Positions 54,951 to 64,000 of a stretch of 64,000 nucleotides of DNA are shown here, one piece after another. The stretch's first letter is position 1. Each line of letters begins with the position of its first letter. The DNA lies in the NCBI GenBank assembly GCA_034401795.1, contig CM067372.1, positions 40,714,429 through 40,778,428 of the forward strand, read 5' to 3'. The position numbers and the translations under genes were made by a program. Source of the stretch: Chaetoderma sp. LZ-2023a. Lineage: Eukaryota; Mollusca; Caudofoveata; Chaetodermatida; Chaetodermatidae. The notes beneath the pieces are model-generated. The model was not told where the DNA came from, ran no database searches, and saw only the letters and a program-made list of their open reading frames with translations.

Positions 54951-57195
54951 ACGTCACACCTCGCCAAGCCTCGACGAAATGCATGAGCCTTCCACCCACC
55001 ATAGATGCCTCGACGTCTAACGGGGTTGTCCAGCTCGCGGTCCGCTCCCCCCCCACCCCCTTTCTTAACGAGAGAGAGACCCATTTCCGTCTTGGCTCGG
55101 CAGGTATAACTGGCACCGCTGTTCCTGTCGCACAGGTGCGGTCCAGGCGGATATGAAGGGAGCTCTCGTACCCACAGGTACGATCCGCTCCCTTCTTTCC
55201 GCCCTTGGAGGACTTACCCTTACCCCTCCCCCTGCCCTTCCCGCCTCTAGGGCGATCATGAGCAACATTGGGGAAGGTAGGGGCCTCCACAACCTTCCTG
55301 GCTTTCTTAGCCGGTGGCGGCTGAGAAAATCCAGACGAAGCAGAAGTCGCAGTAGGCTTAGCTTTCGCCTTGCCTTCCTGCTTCTTCTGCGTCTTCGAAA
55401 GTTGGACAGCTAACGGTTTCGCTACAGCCCCTAGAGCGTGCGCTTGCCGCACTCACTCCAGCTGTAGGCTTACCGCCAACCGATTCTGCGCAATGCTGGC
55501 AGTGTCCACTAGGATGGCCTGCACGTGGCCACCGAAGATGCTAGGCCCTGTCAGGGGTGTCCCAAGAAGACGCTCCCTGACTACCGTAGCCGGATGCATA
55601 TGGTCAAGAACCATTTGCCTCCTGGACTTTGTCACACGCACCTGCATCCTTGCCAGTGCGTCCATAGACAGCACCAAGCCGTCATTAACGCACGAAAGTG
55701 CCACAGGTGGCACAGGGTGGCCTGCCCCCGCTACAGCCCACACCGACTGAAGAAGGCGATACGAATGGTTGACAGCACTCATAGCTGCCCTCACACCCTC
55801 ATCGCATAGGGACAGGACTTCATCCTGGTGTGCCTGGGACTTGTCCACATGTGCCGGACCGGGGCCACCCGCTCCAGCACTCTGAACACCCAGTACCCAG
55901 CGGTCACTCTCAGTGACCGACGGGACAACACCATACCTGTCGTATTCCCCCCCCGTGGAATACGACCCCTCGCCCGCACCTCCATGGAGGCCGCAAGAAG
56001 CTGGCCCTTGTTCATGCGTTGTTTGCTATACATAGTATCTAGCAACACCATAAACCATGGATCCAGTCCAACAGACTGGATCAAGGCTGCGGGCAAGATC
56101 CCCATCCTAATCGATGCACCGATGGACGGGGTACATCCTCCTCGGCAGTGGTCGGAACCACAGACGGGTCCACCCTGGCTAGCCAAGCCAGAGCCTCAGA
56201 CCAATCCGTCTCCCAGGAGGACACTCCCGTGAACACGTCACCCGTTGACATGTTCACGGCCCTACCAGCAATGGCCTCCCGGCTAGGAGCCATTGCTGAT
56301 ATGCCAGCAACTCCGGCACCGTACGGTTCTGCCGCCACCCCATGGAACACACCAGTCCATGGAGTAGGCCTGCACGGAAAACCGTGCGGACCCATAGCGG
56401 TTGAGGAACCGTGGCCAAACACGGGTGCCAATGGCACCCCATGTCTGACCGCCGGACCAGGCGAGATAGGTGAGTACCATGCCTGGCCGGCCACACCCGT
56501 CACCGTGGCGGTTGGCAGCAAACCAACCATCACGGGACCGGTGCCCGGTACTGGAGTGGCCTCAACCACGGGCGGAGCCGCTGCCCTGGCTTGCGCCAGG
56601 CCAGACAGCTGGAGGTCGGGTTCCATCAAGACGGAATCGACCTCCATGCTCTCCACCCGCGGCCTCACAGGCCGCAGCACACCCTCCTCCTCGGCCTCCT
56701 CATCTTCAGACCCCTAAGAGTCGTCACTAGACAAGGAAAACCGTGGAGCCGTCCTGGCCGCAAAGAGACAGAACCCATCAGGCCGGAGCCCGACGGGACT
56801 GCCAGGGGGCCGTACGAAACGGCTCCCTCGGTGTCCAGTCCAGAACCCTGTCCAAGCACAGGGTTCGAATCAAACATGGGGAGAGACTGCCCTACAACTT
56901 TTGGCAGCAGGGACGACACCAGCATGGGCAGAACGCTATGCAAGCCACCTTGCCTAGCCGGACCAAACCACGCCGGCGGTGCCATCTCCACCACCTCCAG
57001 TTGCAGACGTGGAACGCCCCCACGGGCCGAAACGGACGCTTCACGATTTACTTTCGGACCGCCTAACCCCGCGTCAGACCCTGCCAAGTCCTTCTGGCAA
57101 GGAACTTAAGCATCGTATCGACCGACCACACAGCGCAAACGTTACACCTACTGTCAAGACTACACTTAGTACAGTGGAAACAGACATGGTCCTTG
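54951..57195 (-). pseudogene. DIRS-2 gag-like protein, broken
   Basis: A Cys region at 57195-57115 (CFHCTKCSLDSRCNVCAVWS) matches the DIRS-1 gag finger. Long Pro/Gly/Val-rich frames follow (57087-56665, then 56680-56081), then a capsid-like helical part at 55848-55453 (EGVRAAMSAVNHSYRLLQSV, which resembles the DIRS-1 segment), a TGA at 55452-55450, and a Lys/Gly-rich tail (KGRGRGKGKSSKGGKKG) leading into the RT frame. Frameshifts occur near 56100 and 56670. Higher GC than the surroundings, as in DIRS-1 gag. Confidence 0.75.
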
Positions 57196-58182
57196 TATAG
57201 AACCCGTACGATATGTGGCACTCGCCACATGATGGCAGGGATGGCCTGGCCTATAAACCAAACCTACAATAAGCCAGCGGAACGAAACAAAAATGGAAGG
57301 CAGACAATTAATTTTCAGATAATTTGACCATAAATTAACTGCAAACCCTCCCGCACCCCACCCCGCAACGTTACAACAAAGATCGCATTGACTATAACGA
57401 CAAGAACGAAGCGGGCATAAATACACCTATAATTGATCCTCCAGGATGTATAACGGAACCAGGAATCATATCGCATAGGATTCGGGGTATATTTACCCAT
57501 TAATATAAATTATACTCTTACCGAAAGCCAAAACGATACGTGAAGAAACAACAAAATGTAACCAAACTGCTGTAGCACACGGTAAAACCGCAGACCACGC
57601 ATCTCTCAAGAATTTTGACACCACCGATCATTGCAAACCGATCGTGATCACACGTAAACGTGACCATTCCAAAGTTATCTGGCACCATTTTTAGTACACA
57701 GCACCCAGAACAAGATGCACGAATTAATGAAAAAATTTTCTTCACATAAACATCCGAGCATCACGGGTGTGACGTCACCCGCTCGGACCTTACGGAGAAC
57801 GACGTCAGCCAATATTCGTGTTAGAAATACCGTAGCAAACACCTATTTTCATATCTGCCGATCGCCTGTTGGGGTTTAAAGAAGGTGATCGTCTGGCATA
57901 TCTCGTTGTTAGCACACGTCCCAGATTCTATGGGGTCAGAAATTGGAACATACGACACAACGAAATTTAGAGACCTAAGTCTTTTAACTATGGATAATAA
58001 GGAATTATACAACCTGGTCCATTCACTTGTCCGGCGGTATTCTCCATTTTATCCAGTTATATCCTTTCAAGAACACACAAACTATCAAATCACAGATAAA
58101 AGACTTAGATTTCTTTTCAAAAAACTTTAAATCTCTCCCTGCAAAAAGCGTGGACAGCTCTTGTTGCTATGCAAACAAGAAA
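57196..58182. other. DIRS-2 5' untranslated region
   Basis: Between gag and the right terminal repeat. No ORF with protein character. The expected first gag residues or an upstream exon were not identified. Confidence 0.45.
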
Positions 58183-58328
58183 TGAGCTCTATGGTAGACG
58201 GGTACTCGGCAGTTGGGAGCCGAGTACCCGGTTCCAAGGAGTCGCTAAAGTTTTCTAAGTCTATAGTCCTAGAGCCAGCTGTCAGGGCCAGCTGTGTATC
58301 AGAAAGTAACAGAATGGTGAGTATTGAT
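58183..58328. repeat. DIRS-2 right inverted terminal repeat
   Basis: Inverse of 51368-51510, ending GTAACAGAATGGTGAGTATT. The outer edge GATCGAAGGAGAA extends to about 58339. Confidence 0.88.
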
Positions 58329-58339
58329 CGAAGGAGAAT

Positions 58340-58514
58340 AGCTGGACCAGGAAGCATGCCGCGAAGCAACTCTGGTACCAGGTCCTTGATTGTCTTTTCA
58401 TCTACCCATCAAGCCGGAAGGCCTCCATGTATGGAGGCCTTCCTCTTACCCTTATCACTTACCCTAAAACACTCATTAGTAACTGTTCCTTCTAATAGGA
58501 CAAGGGCTGTAAAT
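58340..58514 (-). pseudogene. Older reading frame, 5' half, interrupted by DIRS-2
   Basis: The minus strand from about 58514 reads a protein-like frame (LVLLEGTVTNECFRVSDKGK), one TGA near 58411, then WVDEKTIKDLVPELLRG up to the DIRS-2 right edge. An acceptor-like AATAATTTACAG stands just before its first codon, consistent with an exon start, and upstream of it the frame is closed by TAA. It is in register with 51331-50936 once DIRS-2 is removed. Family not recognised. Confidence 0.4.
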
Positions 58515-58603
58515 TATTTAAATCCAAAGCGTAATATCTATTAAGCATATTTCAAGAAAAGATTTTTTAACAAGAGGCCCCTTCAAGAAATGATTTTTTA
58601 ACA

Positions 58604-60485
58604 AGAGGCCCAAGGGGCCTGTGTCGCTCATCTGGAGCACCATCAATTTTTGTCAAAATTGTTGGTGGGTGGTTTAGTAGTCATTTAAATGGTTTGTGGA
58701 CATTTTTGCAAGTGCAATATGGCTGCCAAACACGCTAAATTTTGATTGGCCCACAGCGCCCACGTTTTTATTTGACGGATCAACTTCCCTTGAACAAACT
58801 TTAATGGCCCTTAGTCCTTAATCACAACGCCCAAATTTTGGCCTGATCCCTTCAGCGGTTCTGGAAGTCATTTTCGGGAAAATTAGGTCATCCAAGATGG
58901 TCGCCAAACCATTTGGTCAATCAAGTCCTCTTGAACAAACTTGGCTTTCCTCTTGGCCTAGATGAAGATTCCCCAAGCGGTTTCAGAGATTTTTAAAGCC
59001 ATTTCCTAAAATCGGCCGAAATCCAAAATGGCCACCAGGCAAATTGGCCGATCAGGTTCATTTGAACAAACTTGGATCCCTATGCCCTAAGGATGCTTCC
59101 TGCCAAACATAATTGAAATCGGCCTAGTAGTTCTCGAGAAGACATTTTAAGTTTCCCATTGCTTTAGCATGGGCGCTTTTGACGAGAAAATTATCCAAGA
59201 TGGCTGTCAAACTGTTTATCCGACAATTTCAAAAATTGCAAATTTGAGCTCAGAATACCCAAAAACATATATAGAACCAATTTTGGCCACAAAATCCATC
59301 AAATAAAAAAGTCCAATATGGCCGCCAAACAGGCTACATTTTGATTGGCCCACGGCGGCCATGTTTTTTGACGGAGCAACTTCCCTTGAACAAACTTTAA
59401 TGGCGCTTAGTCCCTAATCATATCTCCCAAGTTTCGGCCAGATCCCTTCAGCGGTTCTGGAGAAGTTGTTTTCGGGAAAACTAGGTCATCCAAGATGGCT
59501 GCCGAACCATTCTGTCAATCAAGTCGCCTTGAGCAAACTTGGCTTACGTCTTTCCCTAGATGAGGTTTCATAAGTTTTGAATCGATTCCCCAAGCGATTT
59601 CAGACAAGAAGATATTTAAAAACATTTCCTAAAATCAGCCGAAATCCAAGATGGCCACCAGCCAAATTAGCCAATCGGCTTCATTTGAACAAACTTGGAT
59701 CCCTATGCCCTAAGGATGCTTCCTGCTAAATATAATTGAAATCAGCCTAGTAGTTCTCCAGAAAACATTTTAAATTTCCCATTGCTTTGGTATGGCCGCC
59801 TTTGGCAGGAAAATAATCCAAGATGGCCGCCAAACCGTTTATCCGACAGTTTTTGAAAATGGCAAATTTGAGCTCAGAATACCCAAAACCATATATAGAA
59901 CCAATTTCGGCCTCAAAATCCATCAAATAGAAAGATCCAATATGGCCACCAAACACGCTACATTTTGATTGGCCCATGGCGGCCATGTTTTTTGACAGAT
60001 CAGCTTCCCTTGAACAAAGTTTAATGGCCCTTAGTCCCTGATCATATCTTCCAAATTTCGGCCAGATCCCTTCAGCGGTTCTGGACAAGTCGTTTTTGGG
60101 AAAACTAAGTCATCCAAGATGGCCACTGAACCATTTGGTTAATCAAGTCTTCTTGAATAAACTTGGCTTACCTCTTTCCCTAGATGATGTTTCATGAGTT
60201 TTGAATCGATTCCTCAAGTGGTTTTGGATAAGATTTATAAAGACGTTTCCTAAAATCGGCTGAAATCCAAGATGGCCACCGGCCGAATTGGCTCTATTTG
60301 AACAAACTTGGATCCCTATGCCCTAAGGATGCTTCCTGCCAAATATAATTGAAATCGGCCCAGCGGGTCTTGACAAGAAGTCGTTTAAAGGAAAAGTTGA
60401 CGGATGGACGATAGACAGACGGACACACGTCGGACGATCGCCACGGCATAAGCTCACTTGGCCTTTCAGGCCAGGTGAGCTAAAA
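58604..60485. mobile_element. Non-coding dispersed repeat R, copy 1
   Basis: Begins AACAAGAGGCCCAAGGGGCC with TGTGTCGCTCATCTGG and ends CTTTCAGGCCAGGTGAGCTA AAAA. Inside are about three ~600-bp tandem units with phrases such as TTGAACAAACTTGGATCCCT, CTAAGGATGCTTCCTGCC and AAATCGGCCTAGTAGTTCTC. Near the right end is a GACGGATGGACG...GACGGACACACG stretch. No ORF. This type of unit is common in marine invertebrate genomes as I recall; the transposition mechanism is not evident. Confidence 0.6.
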
Positions 60486-60924
60486 ATGAAAAAAAAAGAT
60501 ACCACGAAAATAAAACACATTTTCATGCTAGAAAATTTTATCATCTTATGCCTATGCTTAATGTGTAACTTATATCTATCATCGCGGGAGTGAAATTATT
60601 AATTGAGACCACCTAAATATTGCGCATACTTTAATAAACATTGTTTATTTCATCAAAATTAATCCTAATTTTGACATAAAATGTCATTGATAAAAAATAG
60701 AAATCATGTGATGTATTAGCTCCTGCTATGGGATGAGTTTAGGTCATTACTCGAGTAGCGAGAAGACGCTAATATTAGTACCCGGGTAGAGACTTGCTCA
60801 ATCCACATAAATAGGAGGGGAGATACGAGAGTGATGGCGTAAACTCGTCCTGTCGCGGAAGCTGATTAATACTCAGTAAAATCGTCTGTATTTTACGGAC
60901 CTAATATACTGGACTCGGAATGTA

Positions 60925-60999
<75 letters not shown>

Positions 61000-61667
61000 T
61001 TACGTAATGGTAACCAAGTATTGTATGTTCAATTCGATCCGCATATTTGGTACCCGTTAAAATAACTAGTTTTCCGTTGATAGCTGTATCATACAAGGAA
61101 ATGACATAATTTCGCTGGTATTTCCGTGAAATTATTGCAAAATTTTGTTTCAAAACTCGTTTTATTAACATTTATACAACTTACCCAAACTTTTTTTTTA
61201 CACAAACTTGAATTTTGGATGCGACTTCTATTAGATACATTTGCTGTTTTAAAACTGCTAAGAAATTATGACGGCTCAAACTAAAAAATTGGCATGTGAC
61301 TTCTATTACGGATGCGGTTATTATTAGGCGATATACATTACACTCTCACGGTCTTTTTTCAGCCGCTTCTTCTTCTCGCTCGCCTTATCTTTTGCCTGAA
61401 GAAGTAAAAATTCAGAAAACACATCGCACCCCCACCACCCCCTCTCCCCCTACCATTTGCAGACATCACATTTAAGTAGTGGACCACACATGCTAGATTT
61501 AGTACAGACATGGGGGCGATCTTGGGCTTAAGGAAACGACCACAGGACACACAAAAGTAATTTCTGAAAGACAATGAGGTTTTTTGGCTAATAAGTTAGT
61601 AAACTAAAACCCAAATAAAAAGGGAGCAACAACTAAAGGACCATAAAGAGCAGTTGATAAGAAAGAT
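60486..61667. repeat. Non-coding stretch with a repeat related to 30895-31781 and (AT)n
   Basis: 60585-60680 (GTGAAATTATTAATTGAG, CATCAAAATTAATCCTAATT) and 60895-60925 (TATACTGGACTCGGAA) match 31120-31325. (AT)n runs from about 60928 to 60997 and makes false Tyr-Ile ORFs. The rest shows nothing. Confidence 0.55.
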
Positions 61668-61751
61668 AAATCTACCTGGGAACAAGAGAAATCTACCTGG
61701 GAACAAGAGAAATCTACCTGGGAACAAGAGAAATCTACCTGGGAACAAGAG
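61668..61751. repeat. Four tandem 21-bp units
   Basis: AAATCTACCTGGGAACAAGA plus G, four exact or near-exact copies, the last running into the start of repeat R copy 2 (ACAAGAGGCCCAAGGG). Confidence 0.9.
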
Positions 61752-63448
61752 GCCCAAGGGGCCTGTATCGCTCACCTGGACTTATTGGCCACTGACATAT
61801 CCGAACAAAATGAGATGACCACTGGAACTAGATATTTCATGAGTTTTGAATCAATCCCCCAAGCGGAGATTTTTAAAGACATTTTAATCTAGAGCCGACC
61901 TCCAGAGGATCCTTCTAGCCAAACTTGGTTGAAATCTATCAAGAAACTACATATAAGATGTGCTTTGACACTTTTTGAAAATTTAAGTATAAAAAATCTG
62001 AGTAGATCTTCTAAAACTTACCTCCATAGGATCCTTCTAGCTAAATTTGGTTGAAATCTGTCAGTAAACTAAAGAAGATGCGTTTTGACAGTTTTCGGTA
62101 AGATTTTCACAAAATCTACGTATTTTACCCAAAAAACCTGAAATATCAAAAATCAGAATAGATTTTCTAGAGCCTACCACCATAGGATCCTTCTAGCCAA
62201 ATTTAGGTTTAAATCTGCCAGTAAACTACGGAGGAGATGCGTTATGACATTTTTGGTAAAATTTTCAAAAATCTGTTTTTTACCCCCCAAAAACTGAAAC
62301 AATAAATCTGAATAGAATTCCTAAAGCCTACCTCCATAGGAGCCGTCTAGCCAAATATGGTTGAAATTTGTCAGTAAACTAAGGAAGATGCGTTTTGACA
62401 GTTTTCGGTAAGATTTTCACAAAAAGTATTTTACCCCAAAAAATTGAAATATCAAAAATCTGAACAGAATTTTTAGAGCCTACCACAGTATGGCACTTCT
62501 AGCCAAATGTGGTTGAAATCTGTCAGTAAACTACGGAGGAGATGCGTTATGACATTTTTGGTAAAATTTTCAAAAATCAGTTTTTTACCCCCCAAAAACT
62601 GAAACAATAAATCTGAATAGAATTCCTAAAGCCTACCTCCATAGGAGCCGTCTAGCCAAATATGGTTGAAATCTGTCAGTAAACTAAGGAAGATGCGTTT
62701 TGACAGTTTTCGGTAAGATTTTCACAAAAAGTATTTTACCCCAAAAAATTGAAATATCAAAAATCTGAACAGAATTTTTAGAGCCTACCACAGTATGGCA
62801 CTTCTAGCCAAATGTGGTTGAAATCTGTCACGAAACTAAGGAGGAGATGCGTTTTGACACTTTTCGGTAAACTTTAAACAAAATCTAAGTTTATTACCCC
62901 AAAATTTTAAATATAAAAAATTTGAAGAGACTTTTCTAGAGCCTACCTTCATATGATCTTTCTAGCCAGATTTGGGTGAAATCTGCCAAGAAACTAAGGA
63001 TGAGTAGCATTTAAAGCAATTTGACAATTTCAAGCAAATTTTAAATATAATCAAAGTTTTTCACCCAAAAAATTGAAATATAAAACATCTGAATAGAAAT
63101 TCTAGAGCATACCTCTGTATGATCGTTCTAGCTAGATTTGATTGAAATCTGCAGAGAAACTAAGGAGATGCATTTTGACACCTTCAGGTAAATTTTCAAC
63201 AAAAACTTGAAATATCAAAAACTTGAATAGATGTTCTAGAGCCTATGTCGGTATGACCCTTCTAGCCAAATTTGGTTGAAATCTGTCAAGAAACTATGGA
63301 GATGCGTTTTGACACTTTTCGGTAAATTTTAAACAAAATCCGTTTTTACCCCAAAATCTGGCAAGCCGTTAAGGAGATACAATTTAAAGCAAAAGTTGAC
63401 GGACGGACAGACAGACGGATGATGGACCAATTCTGGCCAGGTGAGCTA
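61746..63448. mobile_element. Non-coding dispersed repeat R, copy 2
   Basis: Same ends as 58604-60485 (AAGAGGCCCAAGGGGCCTGT and TTCTGGCCAGGTGAGCTAAA), preceded near the right end by GACGGACGGACAGACAGACG. The interior is different: six or so ~170-250-bp units with TCTAGCCAAATTTGGTTGAA and GATGCGTTTTGACA. Shared ends with unrelated interiors suggest the ends, not the interior, define the family. Confidence 0.6.
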
Positions 63449-63460
63449 AAAGCTGTCAAA

Positions 63461-64000
63461 CTTGAATTACCTTATGAATATTGGATTTCAGATGTGGAGC
63501 CATCAACGACAATCATGATTGTAATCCTCTCGCTTGACCATGTCTGTTCCATAACTTTTGTTTTTCCAAGTATCAAAAAGGAGAAGAACAGTGTGGTTGT
63601 TAACTATCGACTCAAAACAGCTAAAGCGAGTGGATTGGCGGAATCTGACACATCCCTCATATAGTAATCCGTGAAAGAGGACTAACAGTGCCATTGTGCA
63701 ACAGCCATGATGTCCTCCAACGGAACACCATTGTAAAGGGTGGTCGAGGGGGCTATTCCTCTAACATCATGAGCCCTTGTGCACTGCACCTGGTGCCCAG
63801 TCGCAATCTCGTGGGTAGTTTCGATGCATTTTACCACCCCACAAGAGATAGAATCCATGGATGCATATGGCTTCTTATGGCAGATCCACAGATGTCTATC
63901 ATTCGACCGTAATGAGTCCATCGGTTTTTTGTACTTAGTCAAAGCACGGACTGGGCACCAGACACTGGCATCACGATCAAACCTAGTTAGTTTCGGTATA
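63461..64000 (-). pseudogene. DIRS-3 fragment with tyrosine recombinase C-terminus
   Basis: Close relative of DIRS-2 over 52010-52590. The minus strand at 63942-63682 encodes the catalytic end with RAHDVRGIAPSTTLYNGV (His-x-x-Arg). A TAG near 63684 follows AQWHC, after which SSFTDYYMRDVSD (nucleophilic Tyr) continues to a stop near 63600. The low-coordinate flank 63461-63640 matches the DIRS-2 leader, but no terminal repeat or internal complementary region is present, so the copy is truncated on this side. It is cut by the window end on the other. Confidence 0.85.

Larger units (their letters stand above)
51332..58339 (-). mobile_element. DIRS retrotransposon 2 with ITRs and circle-junction region
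   Basis: The internal complementary region at 51578-51667 joins the inverse of the left edge (from 51332) to the inverse of the right edge (to 58339) and so fixes the ends. Inverted terminal repeats lie at 51368-51510 and about 58183-58328. Minus-strand genes: gag (57195-54950), RT (54950-54279), RNase H (54000-53238) and tyrosine recombinase (53204-52177). All have frameshifts or stops. It belongs to a different subfamily from DIRS-1 (different ITRs) but has the same gene order and orientation. About 7.0 kb. Confidence 0.9.

Noticed and set aside
56148..57200. Long Pro/Arg-rich plus ORFs
   Set aside because: Antisense shadows of the GC-rich DIRS-2 gag.
60893..61171. Minus-strand ORF with a Tyr-Ile repeat
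   Set aside because: Direct product of the (AT)n microsatellite.

Overview
The window reads as nuclear DNA of a marine invertebrate animal, most likely a lophotrochozoan such as a mollusc. This is inferred from the mix of DIRS retrotransposons, a Polinton-like cluster, Penelope-like fragments, Tc1/mariner DNA, AT-rich introns with GT/AG borders, and repeats ending in GGCCAGGTGAGCTAAAA. No bacterial operon, rRNA or tRNA was recognised. The species cannot be named from the sequence.

Layout. 1-5900: decayed cluster of compact genes on both strands, read as the structural part of a Polinton/Maverick or adintovirus-like element. It contains a capsid-like ORF, a glycine-rich hydrophobic protein with a conserved C-terminal helix pair, and several unknown ORFs, with a recurring AGCGGCTTAAACC-type motif at ORF starts. 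6800-8236: decayed gene of a widespread invertebrate family with a PIN/FEN-like region and a Cys-rich tail. 8240-20040: non-coding DNA with a non-LTR retrotransposon (11095-13830, minus) splitting an older repeat, plus a cluster of TTAA-flanked MITEs and palindromes. 20040-22080: 32-bp satellite. 22080-23150: Penelope-like endonuclease and terminal repeat. 23572-25228: complete Tc1/mariner unit with one nonsense codon. 25640-27130: degenerate tandem repeats.

27779-36542: complete but defective DIRS element (minus strand: gag, RT/RNase H, tyrosine recombinase) with inverted terminal repeats and an internal complementary region, itself carrying a 2.3-kb insertion. 36973-46259: the one convincing host gene, a three-exon carbohydrate sulfotransferase on the minus strand (about 373 aa) whose intron phases agree exactly. 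47250-49200: second copy of the 11-kb non-LTR element. 49640-50750: second Penelope-like fragment. 51332-58339: second DIRS element, inserted inside an older minus-strand reading frame whose two halves flank it in register. 58604-63448: two copies of a non-coding repeat with conserved ends, and other repeats. 63461-64000: start of a third DIRS copy, cut by the window end.

Working together: only the sulfotransferase looks like a functional host gene. It would be a Golgi type II membrane enzyme. The remaining coding matter is mobile or virus-like and almost all broken, so the window mainly records repeated nested insertions around one host gene.
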